From positions 1 to 16,848 of the forward strand of contig JABXJU010000085.1 of NCBI GenBank assembly GCA_013375405.1: 16,848 nt of DNA, read 5' to 3'. The notes under the pieces were generated by a model that saw only the letters and a list, made by a program, of their open reading frames with translations, did not search any database and was not told the DNA's origin. The stretch's first letter is position 1; every line of letters starts with the position of its first letter. The position numbers were made by a program, and so were the translations under genes. This stretch comes from Candidatus Helarchaeota archaeon (GTDB lineage Archaea; Asgardarchaeota; Lokiarchaeia; Helarchaeales; HEL-GB-A). This document shows positions 1 to 7,830 of this stretch, in pieces.

Positions 1-1632
1 GGTGTCCGGCGTGCCCAATAATCCAAATGAATCATTGAACTGGATTGTATAATTAAACGTGCCGGTAATCGTTGTATTGACGGAATAATCTATAGATGTA
101 TTATTTATCCAAGCGCTCCATACTCCTGGACTCCCATTGATCAACACTCGATACGAACCAGTACCTACATCATCGGTTAAGATCCACCCAATTGTCTCAA
201 TGTATCCGACATATGTTACAATATTCGATGGCTGAAAGGATTGTGGCGGGTCATCAATATCCACAACAACTATGACCGTATCTGGAACTCCTTTTAATCC
301 CGCAGAGTCATTAAACTCTATTGTATAATTAAAGTTACCAGCTATTGTTGTATTAATCGGATAATCTATCGAAGTATTGTTTGTCCAACCGTTCCATGCT
401 CCAGGAGCTCCATCAACCAACACTCGATATTGGCTAGCTCCCGCATCATCAGTCAAAATCCACCCAATTGCCTCGGAATATCCAACATACGTTGTAAAAT
501 TAGCTGGATGGTTTGATGTAGGTGGCGCATCAAGCAGAACTGTCACAATAACGGTGCTGGGTATTCCAAATAGGCCTTTTGAATCATTGTATTGGAGGGT
601 ATAATTGAAGATCCCAGCAACTGTCGTATTAACTGGGAAATTTAAGTTAGTATTATTGGTCCAGGCCTGCCAGGTATCAGGGGTAGAATTTACTAAAACC
701 CTGTAAAACCCAGCTCCATAATCATCGGTTAAATTCCAGGGAATTGTCGCAGAGCTAGTTGTGGAAGTTATTATGTTGGATGGCTGGGTGGATGTCGGGG
801 GATTATCCAAAATCGTCACGAAAACGGTGTCCGGTGAGCCCAATATGCCCGCACTGTCATTGTAAACAATGGTGTAGTTAAACACTCCGGGGGCAGTTCG
901 ATTGATTGAAAACTGCAAGTTCGTGTTATTGGTCCAAGTATTCCAACTCGAGGGCGTGGAATTCACCAAAACACGATAATAACCCCGTGCAATGTTATCT
1001 GTGAGGACCCAATCAATGGTCTCGGTTCCTGATCTCGTTGTCGTTATGTTATTTGGGCTATTTGAGGTCGGAGGAGTGGAATCTGGCTGAATAATTACAA
1101 TAACCCAATCAGTTGCACCTAAAATACCCGCAGAATCATTGAATTGGATTACATAATCAAAAGTGCCACCCACTGTTGTATTGATTGGGTAATTTACAGG
1201 TGTATTATTTAACCACGGCTGCCAGGAACTAGCTGACAGATTTATAAATACTCGATAATAGCCCGCTCCATAATCATCTGTCAAGTTCCAAGGAATTGTC
1301 GCTGAACTATTTACCGGAGTTGTTATGTCATCCGGACTGTCCGAAGTTGGGGGACTATCTAGGATAGTTACTGTGACAGAATCTGGTACACCCCAATTAT
1401 TCCCAGTATCATTATATTGGATTGTATAATTGAAGTTCCCGGGGGCGGATCGGTTAATTGGGAATAGCAAGTTAGTATTATTTATCCAAGTATACCACAT
1501 GGAAGGCGTGGCATTGACCAACACCCGATAATAGCTGGAACCAAAATCATCCGAGAGAATCCAATCAACCGTTTCCGTACCGAGTTTAGTCGTAACTACA
1601 GGACCTGGCTGATTTGAGGTCGGAAGATTATC
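1..1632 (-). repeat. Six tandem 91-92-codon beta-domain repeats
   Basis: Protein repeats begin (minus strand) at 1632, 1359, 1083, 807, 531 and 255, giving periods of 273, 276, 276, 276 and 276 nt; the sixth is cut by the window edge. Each opens with D-x-P-P-T-S or a close variant, continues with W-x-L-T-D-D, then YRVLVN, W-x-x-W-x-N-N-T, F-N-Y-T-x-x-x-N-D-S and a closing V-x-V beta strand. Repeats 1 and 3 share GTET(V/I)DW and APG, repeats 2 and 4 share SSATIPWNLTDDYGAG, and repeats 5 and 6 share YVGY-x-E-x-IGWILTDD. This suggests duplication in two-repeat blocks. Repeat 4 has six N-glycosylation sequons. Confidence 0.9.
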
Positions 1633-2502
1633 GATCATGTAAGTTATGTTATAATTTGCCACATCAATCCCCGCTGTTTCAGCTTCAACGAGTAATACAT
1701 AGGTCCCGTTGGTAGATGGGGTGTAAGCTAGGTATTCTGGATCAGACGTACCAGATGAGTCGGCAAGTATGTTGTTAGTCAGTTCCTGGTTGGCGACCAA
1801 ACGCATGCTAAGATTCCCAGTTCCAGACGTCCGATCTAAAACAAACATATAGGGCACACCTGCTGTTAGATTCACAAAATAAGCATCTATGTTATCTGAA
1901 ATTGTGATACTTCCAGAGACTGATTCTGAAATGTTCAGAAGAAGAATCCACTCGTAAATAAGATCCACGATATATTCGATGGTATCAAGCGTCCAACCGG
2001 ATCCAGCATCATAATAACTATTCCCACTGTTTCCAGTATCTCCACTAATTTGAATACAAATGCTCGACGGTTGGGTGCCGATAAAATTCACTGCGGGATC
2101 ATCATCGAGAAGATAGATCGGACCATCACAGTAAAAAATCCTCCATGAATCACTGTCCGCAAAAGGGATACCGGTATCAGTATAATTAGCAGAAAAGGCA
2201 TCACCCTCGAATTGGAGATCGACACTATGTGGCCCAGCGCCCATACTAAGATACGAAAAATTGGTCCCTCTTATGAGACATATTCCCTCACTCATATTAT
2301 ATGTAACGCTCAAATTTTGCATATCACCAAAGGTATCATCACAAACTCGACGATTAAATTCTGGCGTCGTATCATCATAATTCTGAGCATATCTAGCAGT
2401 AGTAGCTAAAGAATGGCTCATAAAACTTTGAATGAAAAGAAGAACCAATAGAAATAGACAAATAAACTTCGATTTCTTTGTTAAAATATTGAGAATTTTC
2501 AT
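1..2502 (-). CDS. Repeat-rich secreted/surface protein, C-terminus beyond window edge
   Basis: A single uninterrupted minus-strand frame runs from an ATG at 2502 to the left edge (834 codons, no stop), so the protein is partial. Residues 1-34 look like a signal peptide or anchor: basic MKILNILTKKSK, then a hydrophobic stretch at about 13-28 and a possible cleavage after SLA (33). Residues 35-190 form an unrecognised domain with four cysteines, in the contexts RRVCDD, GICLI, FYCDG and SSICIQ, which could form disulfides. Residues about 195-289 resemble a pre-peptidase C-terminal (PPC-like) beta domain. From residue 291 onward there are tandem 91-92-residue Ig- or cadherin-like beta repeats full of N-X-S/T sequons. 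An external, heavily N-glycosylated S-layer or adhesin-like protein is the likely role. The family assignment of the repeats is by pattern only, and a C-terminal anchor would lie outside the window. Confidence 0.85.
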   Translation of the reverse strand, partial: MKILNILTKKSKFICLFLLVLLFIQSFMSHSLATTARYAQNYDDTTPEFNRRVCDDTFGDMQNLSVTYNMSEGICLIRGTNFSYLSMGAGPHSVDLQFEGDAFSANYTDTGIPFADSDSWRIFYCDGPIYLLDDDPAVNFIGTQPSSICIQISGDTGNSGNSYYDAGSGWTLDTIEYIVDLIYEWILLLNISESVSGSITISDNIDAYFVNLTAGVPYMFVLDRTSGTGNLSMRLVANQELTNNILADSSGTSDPEYLAYTPSTNGTYVLLVEAETAGIDVANYNITYMIDNLPTSNQPGPVVTTKLGTETVDWILSDDFGSSYYRVLVNATPSMWYTWINNTNLLFPINRSAPGNFNYTIQYNDTGNNWGVPDSVTVTILDSPPTSDSPDDITTPVNSSATIPWNLTDDYGAGYYRVFINLSASSWQPWLNNTPVNYPINTTVGGTFDYVIQFNDSAGILGATDWVIVIIQPDSTPPTSNSPNNITTTRSGTETIDWVLTDNIARGYYRVLVNSTPSSWNTWTNNTNLQFSINRTAPGVFNYTIVYNDSAGILGSPDTVFVTILDNPPTSTQPSNIITSTTSSATIPWNLTDDYGAGFYRVLVNSTPDTWQAWTNNTNLNFPVNTTVAGIFNYTLQYNDSKGLFGIPSTVIVTVLLDAPPTSNHPANFTTYVGYSEAIGWILTDDAGASQYRVLVDGAPGAWNGWTNNTSIDYPINTTIAGNFNYTIEFNDSAGLKGVPDTVIVVVDIDDPPQSFQPSNIVTYVGYIETIGWILTDDVGTGSYRVLINGSPGVWSAWINNTSIDYSVNTTITGTFNYTIQFNDSFGLLGTPDT

Positions 2503-2584
2503 AATACTCAACTTCTATGTAAATTTCTTTCAAGAACTCATCTTTACAGCGAGGAAGGAATAACTAAAAACACGAGTTCATTCC

Positions 2585-2597
2585 TATTTAAAAAGAT
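2585..2597 (-). promoter_or_regulatory. Candidate TATA box for the surface protein gene
   Basis: Read on the minus strand this is CTTTTTAAATAGG, an archaeal TATA-like element. Initiation about 26 nt downstream would fall near 2565 and leave a leader of roughly 60 nt before the ATG at 2502. Only a weak purine-rich ribosome-binding site (GAAGTTGAG) precedes the start. Confidence 0.35.
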
Positions 2598-2613
2598 CTC
2601 GTGATAGGTAATA

Positions 2614-2631
2614 ATACCACTGTAATGGTAT
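2614..2631. repeat. Small perfect inverted repeat in divergent promoter region
   Basis: ATACCA and TGGTAT form a perfect 6-bp inverted repeat separated by six bases. It lies just upstream of the candidate TATA box of the leftward surface protein gene, where a dimeric regulator could bind. Short palindromes arise by chance in AT-rich DNA, so the assignment is tentative. Confidence 0.2.
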
Positions 2632-2870
2632 AATATATATTTTTTTAAAAATAGAGGGATGCCAAACGAGTGGAAATTCGTGATTAATAATAAAATAGAC
2701 AATATGCAGCCATGAAAATATAATATTTAATTATTTTTAGGATTTTAGACAAAAAGAAGGGTAATATAGGCTTAAGTTACCGAACCCACTACTATATCTA
2801 CTATCACGCCTGTCAGCATCATCATAGGGACGGAAAGAAGAAGAAAATTGTTTTGAACACTTCCACACAA

Positions 2871-2883
2871 ATTTAAAAAAATA
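2871..2883 (+). promoter_or_regulatory. TATA box placing the radical SAM transcript start at or next to its ATG
   Basis: The sequence ATTTAAAAAAATA is centred about 27 nt before the ATG at 2904, the normal TATA-to-start distance in archaea. No Shine-Dalgarno sequence precedes the ATG. The mRNA is therefore probably leaderless or nearly so. Confidence 0.5.
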
Positions 2884-2903
2884 ATTTCCCCTCAATACAT
2901 ATA

Positions 2904-4445
2904 ATGAAGGAATTGAATACAATCCGTAAAGATTTTCGGAAAGTAGAAATAAAGATAGCCCTTTGCTATCCCAACCTCTACCAGGCTGGGATTGCATGCT
3001 ATGCCATTCAATTAATTTATACTTTATTTAATTCATATGAGAATATTCAATGTGAACGATTTTATTATACCCCCAAAAAACCCCCACTTTCTATAGAATC
3101 AGGACAACCTCTTAAAAACTTTGAAATCATCTGTTTTTCACTCCAATATGAGCTAGATTACATGAATATGCTTGAGATACTTTCTTTTACGGGACTTCCT
3201 ATAGCCTCTGAAAAACGCACCTCTCATCTCATTGTTGCTGGAGGTCCCTGCGCATTAGAAAATCCTTTACCTTTATCGTCCTTTGTAGATATCTTTGTAT
3301 TAGGGGATCTTGAACCTATCTTAGATCAATTTATTTTTTATTTGAGCGAATATAAAAAGGGGCATAAAGATCTGCATGATTTTCTAGATATACCCGGGCT
3401 ATTCATTCCAAAATATCACGAAGGCGAGAAAATCCCTAAAATAGTTACAAAAGATTTAAACGATTATCCTCATCCAACTAAACAGATTGTTTCCGAAGCT
3501 TCATCATTCGGAAAGAGTTTGCTACTTGAAGTCACTCGCGGATGCCCAAGGGGATGTAGATTTTGTTTAATTGGATATCAAGGACTTCCCATGCGGGTTC
3601 GTTCTCTATCAACCTTAAAACAGATCATTTTGGATGGTATTGAATATTCAAAGGTTGATAAAATATCCCTTATTGGATCTTCCCTTTCAGATTATCCTCA
3701 TTTAAAAGAATTATGTGCGTTCATTGGAGAACAGAGTCTTAACTTATCTCTTCCATCAATGAGAATCGATACTTTCTCTGAACAACTACTAGAACTATTA
3801 AATTCTTTAGGCGTAAAAACAATCTCAATTGCCCCAGAGGCAGGATCTAGTCGACTTCGTTCTGCTATAGGAAAAACTATTCCTGAGGAAATTCTTTTAG
3901 ATAGCTTAGCCAAATTCTCCAACGCCCAAATAGCGAATTTAAAAATGTATTTTCTGATTAATCTCCCCACAGAGACTCCTCAAGATATTGAGGCCATACA
4001 AGGATTACTTAATACAGTGACTCAAAAATACTACCCTCCTAAACACATTCATTTAAGTATAAATCCATTTATCCCGAAACCTCACACCCCATTTCAATGG
4101 GAACCGCCCATCTCGTTAATTCATCTTCAAAAAATAATAAAATCATTGCAAAAACACATTAAAAAATTAAAGATTTATGATTATAACTTCCTAGACCCAC
4201 GTTGGGCTCGAATCCAAGGTATCCTTTCGCGAGGAACGGAATTTATAGGAGAGCTTCTAGTAAAGATTTTACAAAATGGAGGATCATTGGGCGCTTGGCG
4301 GAAGATTTTAAAGGAAGAAAATTATTCAATTGAAAAATCTCAAAAATTTCGTCCCACTTTTGATGAAGACCTCCCATGGGATTTTATCGAGGTTAATGTT
4401 GCAAAGAAAAAATTGCTAATCCTTTATCAAAAAACTCACGATTGA
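2904..4445 (+). CDS. B12-fold radical SAM protein (COG1032)
   Basis: A 513-residue Fe-S enzyme of the B12-binding/radical SAM class. Residues about 15-150 form a Rossmann-like N-terminal domain of the kind found before radical SAM modules (ALCYPNLYQAG near 19-29, VAGGPCALENP near 111-121, VLGDLEP near 132-138). The radical SAM domain follows, with the cluster motif CPRGCRFC (C214, C218, C221). Further conserved segments are MRIDTFSEQLLELL, SIAPEAGSSRLRSAIGK and LKMYFLINLPTETPQD. The N-terminal part resembles the TIGR03960-type and other COG1032 proteins and shows no obvious DxHxxG cobalamin-ligand motif. The substrate is unknown; RNA or cofactor modification are possibilities only. It looks monocistronic, and its last 10 nt overlap the end of the convergent SSB gene. 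Confidence 0.85.
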   Translation: MKELNTIRKDFRKVEIKIALCYPNLYQAGIACYAIQLIYTLFNSYENIQCERFYYTPKKPPLSIESGQPLKNFEIICFSLQYELDYMNMLEILSFTGLPIASEKRTSHLIVAGGPCALENPLPLSSFVDIFVLGDLEPILDQFIFYLSEYKKGHKDLHDFLDIPGLFIPKYHEGEKIPKIVTKDLNDYPHPTKQIVSEASSFGKSLLLEVTRGCPRGCRFCLIGYQGLPMRVRSLSTLKQIILDGIEYSKVDKISLIGSSLSDYPHLKELCAFIGEQSLNLSLPSMRIDTFSEQLLELLNSLGVKTISIAPEAGSSRLRSAIGKTIPEEILLDSLAKFSNAQIANLKMYFLINLPTETPQDIEAIQGLLNTVTQKYYPPKHIHLSINPFIPKPHTPFQWEPPISLIHLQKIIKSLQKHIKKLKIYDYNFLDPRWARIQGILSRGTEFIGELLVKILQNGGSLGAWRKILKEENYSIEKSQKFRPTFDEDLPWDFIEVNVAKKKLLILYQKTHD

Positions 4446-4783
4446 GAATTATCACGGAGATCTTCTAAAAGCTCATGGATTGATGGAAATTCTGGGTCAT
4501 CGACAACTGTCAGTTTCCCGCTCCGTCCTAAAGATACCCGCGTGATGCCTTGATATTCTGAAACCCAAGCATTTGTGATTTCTATGACATCATCCAGCTT
4601 AACTAAATATATCTGCTTTTGCCAAAGAGTGAGTGGAATTCGCCCTGAAGAATCCCCTATCATCACTTCACTCACCCGTAACGGCATCCCTCGTTTTGAT
4701 CGGACAGTTCGGGGTTGTTCCATCGAGAGTACCCTGACTTTAATGTCAACAGTCATATCAGGCCGTATTTCGCTTATTTTCAT
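4436..4783 (-). CDS. Single-stranded DNA-binding OB-fold protein (archaeal SSB/SOSS-B type)
   Basis: A 115-residue protein with one OB fold that should bind single-stranded DNA in replication and repair. Family features are the opening KISEIRPDMTVDIKVRVLS, the central MIGDSSGRIPLTLWQKQ, and IEITNAWVSEYQGITRVSLG. This is the layout of crenarchaeal SSB and human SOSS-B1. The long Gly/Arg-rich or acidic C-terminal tail of Sulfolobus SSB is missing; only a short acidic end (about residues 95-115) is present. An AGGTGG ribosome-binding site precedes the ATG at 4783. It follows a small membrane protein gene by 23 nt, probably in the same transcript. A role in RNA binding cannot be excluded. Confidence 0.85.
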   Translation of the reverse strand: MKISEIRPDMTVDIKVRVLSMEQPRTVRSKRGMPLRVSEVMIGDSSGRIPLTLWQKQIYLVKLDDVIEITNAWVSEYQGITRVSLGRSGKLTVVDDPEFPSIHELLEDLRDNSQS

Positions 4784-4806
4784 GGATCCACCTAAATTTT
4801 TTATTT

Positions 4807-5097
4807 TTATTGTTTCGGCTTCTTCAATACGTCTGAAATTGGAAAATAAATCATAAAAACAGCAATAAAAACTGCTATTAAATTAATAAAAGGGACGAAA
4901 AGCATAATTGGGGGATAGAAAAAATAAATAATTACAGGAACAACCAGCACTACAGCCGTAATCATAACATAAGTTTTTATTTTATTTAGCTTCTGCCTAA
5001 ATTCTACATCCATAATACGAACTTCTTCTTTCTTTTCATAATCATCTTCACTTTTTTTCCGCGTCTTCCAAGTTGATTTATGAGGTCGTTTTTCCAA
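4807..5097 (-). CDS. Small two-helix membrane protein, unknown function
   Basis: Not recognised. The protein has 96 residues: a charged N-terminal region (1-41) rich in Lys, Arg and Glu, then two hydrophobic segments at about 42-61 and 65-86 joined by a short YPP turn, and a basic tail. This predicts a hairpin membrane protein with both ends on the cytoplasmic side. The start is a TTG at 5097, chosen because GGTGAG lies 5 nt upstream. An internal ATG at residue 29 is the alternative and would remove most of the charged region. It is the first gene of a two-gene leftward unit with SSB. Confidence 0.65.
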   Translation of the reverse strand: MEKRPHKSTWKTRKKSEDDYEKKEEVRIMDVEFRQKLNKIKTYVMITAVVLVVPVIIYFFYPPIMLFVPFINLIAVFIAVFMIYFPISDVLKKPKQ

Positions 5098-5102
5098 AAT
5101 AA

Positions 5103-5108
5103 CTCACC
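5103..5108 (-). promoter_or_regulatory. Shine-Dalgarno site supporting a TTG start
   Basis: GGTGAG on the minus strand, 5 nt before the TTG at 5097, matches the anti-Shine-Dalgarno end of archaeal 16S rRNA. It is the main reason for accepting the non-ATG start of the small membrane protein. Confidence 0.55.
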
Positions 5109-5207
5109 ACAATTTTTTCTTTAATTCAATTGATAGTTGTATTTTTACTACTTAAGATTACGATCTTAATAATCTTTATTAATGAGAATTTTAATAGAAT
5201 TTTGATA

Positions 5208-5212
5208 GAGGT
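5208..5212 (+). promoter_or_regulatory. Shine-Dalgarno site supporting a TTG start at 5220
   Basis: GAGGT lies 7 nt before a TTG at 5220. Upstream of that TTG the same frame stays open to an ATG at 5130, but it encodes only a hydrophobic low-complexity stretch of A/T-rich codons and has no ribosome-binding site. The 5130-5219 stretch is more likely promoter than protein. Confidence 0.55.
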
Positions 5213-5219
5213 ACGCTAT

Positions 5220-5717
5220 TTGCCACAGAAGAAACGCAAAACGAGTAAAAAACGAAGAAAAAAAATAATTAAAAATGACTTTATCGATAAAAATGTCGTT
5301 CAATCAAGAACTCCAACAGAACCATGTATTCCCAATCAATATGATGATAATATTTCACTCTATGAACGAGAAAATGTTGATCTATTAGAGACCGTTGATG
5401 GAATTGAATACGATGGTGATCAATTTAGACTAGATTTTCCTCATCTTGCAGCAGAGCTACAAGATGCTGATCTTATTTATCCAATGGACGCAGTTCGTTG
5501 GGATACTAAAGAATGTGTAGAAGAAGATATCCGCCCTCCTGAGGAACCCACATTGGACTCTTTACTCCGTAGAAGTAAAACCGAAGAAGAAGCCATTGAA
5601 ATTATTGAATATTTTGAAAAACGAGGGGAGGTTAATCATCCCAAGGCTACCAAACTCATTTCTAAAATAAAATCTAAGGGACTAGAGACTCTTCAACGTA
5701 AAAAAGGAAAAATTTAG
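5220..5717 (+). CDS. Conserved archaeal protein of unknown function (DUF2095-like)
   Basis: With a TTG start at 5220 the protein has 165 residues. It opens with a very basic segment (PQKKRKTSKKRRKKIIK) that could contact nucleic acid. An acidic middle and a conserved-looking core follow: RLDFPHLAAELQDA, DAVRWD, then PTLDSLLRRSKTEEEAIEIIEYFEKRGEV, ending in a basic helix. The phrase FPHLA...AVRW...EEA..II.YLEKRGE resembles archaeal DUF2095 from memory; I cannot confirm it by search. No function is known. The longer reading from ATG at 5130 would add a 30-residue hydrophobic leader but lacks a ribosome-binding site. One nucleotide separates its stop from the stop of convergent ychF. Confidence 0.7.
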   Translation: MPQKKRKTSKKRRKKIIKNDFIDKNVVQSRTPTEPCIPNQYDDNISLYERENVDLLETVDGIEYDGDQFRLDFPHLAAELQDADLIYPMDAVRWDTKECVEEDIRPPEEPTLDSLLRRSKTEEEAIEIIEYFEKRGEVNHPKATKLISKIKSKGLETLQRKKGKI

Positions 5718-5718
5718 T

Positions 5719-6912
5719 TTATTTTGCCGCGTTTATTTTTATTATATCGCCCTCTTTTACCGTATAGTTCTCTCCTAACCGTTTCTTGGTTCGAGCATCA
5801 ATCCCATTGATGAAATATTTTTCAAAATCCGTGTGGATTTTTCCAGCAAATTTACGGAGGGTTGTACCTCGGCTCACCAAATAAACATCTGGAAGGACGC
5901 GTCCATCCTTGTCAGATAAAGATTGGACATCATATACTGGATAAACTGGAATCATATCCAATATTTCAAAAACTACAACATTCAATGCCTTTTGGACTCC
6001 AAGAGAACCAAAATCCGAGAGAAGATTTTTTAAATTATCCAAGATTTTAAGATCTTTTTCCGAAAATTTACCCGTATCTAGAATTTGAAACTCCTTATTT
6101 CCAGGTTGGTATTCGATAATATTTTTTTCTGCGTATTTTCGAAGCCAATATTCACCTAGGGCACATGTTGGCACTATTTCGTCCAGAAGTTCTTTCATTT
6201 TTGTAATATTTACTTTGGCTGGGCCTAAATCCATCTTATTGGCGACAATTAAAATAGGTTTTGCAATTACTTGAAGAATCTTCGTAAAATGCTGGATATC
6301 CTCAGCAGACCAACCAACTGGTTTCTCTGCGTTCAGATTACTTTTTTTTACAGCACTAAGAATATGTTTCTTCGTTATTCCTAACCCTGAAAGGCGATCT
6401 ACCATTACATCTACAAGGGAAATTTTTTCTGCCTCAATTCGCCGTGAGAATTTACTCCAATCGCGTTTCACAATCTCGCTTAACCACATTACAATTTCGT
6501 GATTTAAAAATTCGATATCTTGCACTGGGTCCCAGGTCCCTGGCTTCACGCTCTGTCCCTCTGCATCCGTCGCCCCGGCTGCATCTACCACATGTATTAA
6601 TGCATCTGCTCTTCTGAGATCATCTAGGAACTTATTCCCTAAGCCTTTTCCCTCCCATGCCCCTGGAACTAATCCTGCAACATCTAACAGATTGATAGGG
6701 ATTAGCCGCGTCCCATTAACGCACATTGAATTTTTTGGTTCACAATTTACTTCCAAATCTTTACATGGACATTGTACAGTTACATACGCTGTGCCAGGAT
6801 TTGGTTCAATCGTTGTAAATGGATAATTCCCAACTTTTGCAGTTGTCATACAGGCTGCATTCAAGAACGAGGTTTTTCCAGCATTAGGCTTTCCCACTAG
6901 TCCAATTAACAT
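5719..6912 (-). CDS. ychF: YchF-type translation-associated GTPase/ATPase
   Basis: A 397-residue P-loop protein of the Obg/YchF family (COG0012), archaeal form, thought to act with the ribosome. G1 is GKPNAGKT (7-14), the switch segment YPFTTIEPN is at 30-38, G3 is DVAG (77-80), followed by LVPGAWEGKGLGNKFLDDLRRAD, and G4 is NKMD (225-228). A C-terminal TGS domain spans about 320-395 and ends EGDIIKINA. Residues 48-64 carry four cysteines (C48, C50, C57, C64), an insert common in archaeal YchF and possibly metal-binding or redox-sensitive. NKMD predicts guanine specificity, unlike bacterial YchF, which prefers ATP. The ATG at 6912 follows the upstream membrane gene's stop by 8 nt, so the two are probably co-transcribed. 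Confidence 0.95.
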   Translation of the reverse strand: MLIGLVGKPNAGKTSFLNAACMTTAKVGNYPFTTIEPNPGTAYVTVQCPCKDLEVNCEPKNSMCVNGTRLIPINLLDVAGLVPGAWEGKGLGNKFLDDLRRADALIHVVDAAGATDAEGQSVKPGTWDPVQDIEFLNHEIVMWLSEIVKRDWSKFSRRIEAEKISLVDVMVDRLSGLGITKKHILSAVKKSNLNAEKPVGWSAEDIQHFTKILQVIAKPILIVANKMDLGPAKVNITKMKELLDEIVPTCALGEYWLRKYAEKNIIEYQPGNKEFQILDTGKFSEKDLKILDNLKNLLSDFGSLGVQKALNVVVFEILDMIPVYPVYDVQSLSDKDGRVLPDVYLVSRGTTLRKFAGKIHTDFEKYFINGIDARTKKRLGENYTVKEGDIIKINAAK

Positions 6913-6920
6913 TCCATCGC

Positions 6921-7667
6921 CTATTTAATCCGATAGGGTTCAGCAGCCAACGGCTTCAATCCTTCATAATCAGATATTATTTTCCAAAAACAATACGCAG
7001 TCAATCCATAAACCACCCATGTTAATCCCGCAATAATACTATAGAGCCTTATATCAGCAGTTGGGGCAGGGATAAATATAGGAATGAATAGTTCAATAAT
7101 CCAAAGAACTCCAGTTATCATGATAATATATTTTAATGGCTGTTTTTGGCTGTTTGATCCTACGATAATAAAGAAAAAAGCAATTAGTAGGCTAAAAATC
7201 AAAAGAGCAATGGATGATATAGTCTCAAGACCATAAAATAGACTATTTACAATAAGATCCGCTTGAGTATAAGGGAGTGGATTTGCAATTAAAAATATCG
7301 TTATACTAACTATCCCAATAATCGACCCATCAATCTGAAACATCCCGCTATATATTCCAGTATCTCGGGTCATCTTTTTTCCCGCATAATATAAACCTAG
7401 CCCGAAAAGGATTCCGAGAATTTCTATGAATATAAAGGCGATGGCGGCAACTTCAAAGGTCAATAAAGTACCAGTAATGATCGGATAAAATTTTACAAAA
7501 AAATCTATTGGAATGAAAGCTAAAACGGCAAAAATACCAATCTTCATTAATATTTCAGTTCTAAAATTCATCTTCTTATCCACTTCTTCTTGCTCTCTTT
7601 GCAACCTTCGCCGCTCTGCCTTTTTTCTCCGTTTTGCCAATCGTTTGCGGGATATTTCTTCTGCCAT
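6921..7667 (-). CDS. Six-helix membrane protein with basic N-terminal coiled coil
   Basis: Not recognised. The 248-residue protein starts with a highly charged helix (about 1-33, Lys/Arg/Glu-rich, likely coiled coil) that should lie in the cytoplasm. Six hydrophobic segments follow at roughly 41-60, 70-93, 112-131, 150-170, 178-198 and 209-229, and the tail is short and polar. The ATG at 7667 has AGGTG about 10 nt upstream. It is the first gene of a leftward pair with ychF, only 8 nt apart. The basic N-terminal helix could contact ribosomes or acidic lipids; that is speculation. Confidence 0.75.
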   Translation of the reverse strand: MAEEISRKRLAKRRKKAERRRLQREQEEVDKKMNFRTEILMKIGIFAVLAFIPIDFFVKFYPIITGTLLTFEVAAIAFIFIEILGILFGLGLYYAGKKMTRDTGIYSGMFQIDGSIIGIVSITIFLIANPLPYTQADLIVNSLFYGLETISSIALLIFSLLIAFFFIIVGSNSQKQPLKYIIMITGVLWIIELFIPIFIPAPTADIRLYSIIAGLTWVVYGLTAYCFWKIISDYEGLKPLAAEPYRIK

Positions 7668-7768
7668 TTGCCTTTAACACCTAATAAATTTATTCTAAAA
7701 TCTGTAGTATCACTCTCAACTAACTTTTTTCTCCTTACCTTTATAATTTCATTCGTTCTTTAGACAAC

Positions 7769-7780
7769 AATTAAAAATAT
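7769..7780 (+). promoter_or_regulatory. Candidate TATA box for the serA-like gene
   Basis: AATTAAAAATAT lies about 55 nt before the ATG at 7831, allowing a start near 7801 and a leader containing TAAGGA (7815-7820) as ribosome-binding site. It sits in the 163-nt divergent region shared with the leftward membrane protein/ychF operon. CTTTTTTAAC at 7788-7797 is an alternative TATA. Confidence 0.3.
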
Positions 7781-7830
7781 TGCATGCTTTTTTAACCTAA
7801 GATTATTGAATTCTTAAGGATATATCCCGA

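Larger units (their letters stand above)
2503..2903. other. 401-nt AT-rich divergent intergenic region, no gene seen
   Basis: Between the leftward surface protein gene and the rightward radical SAM gene there is no convincing coding frame and no tRNA-like structure. It holds the candidate TATA boxes for both genes, the 18-nt inverted repeat at 2614-2631, and long A/T runs. The middle part, roughly 2740-2860, is less AT-rich and unexplained. Confidence 0.6.

Noticed and set aside
377..604. Plus-strand open frame inside the surface protein region
   Set aside because: It is the complement of a 276-nt repeat unit of the long minus-strand gene, and its composition follows that repeat.
2212..2409. 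Plus-strand 65-codon frame
   Set aside because: Lies antisense within the surface protein's N-terminal coding region, with a low-complexity serine end and no ribosome-binding site.
2737..2997. Minus-strand 86-codon frame in the intergenic gap
   Set aside because: Overlaps the start of the radical SAM gene on the opposite strand and has no family-like features; the gap looks like promoter DNA.
4195..4225. tRNA-like T-arm string (GGGCTCGAATCCAAGG)
   Set aside because: Lies within the radical SAM coding sequence, with no acceptor, D or anticodon stems around it.
5130..5219. Hydrophobic N-terminal extension or signal peptide on the DUF2095-like protein
   Set aside because: No ribosome-binding site before the ATG, residues are encoded by A/T-rich promoter-like DNA, and a good Shine-Dalgarno points to TTG at 5220.
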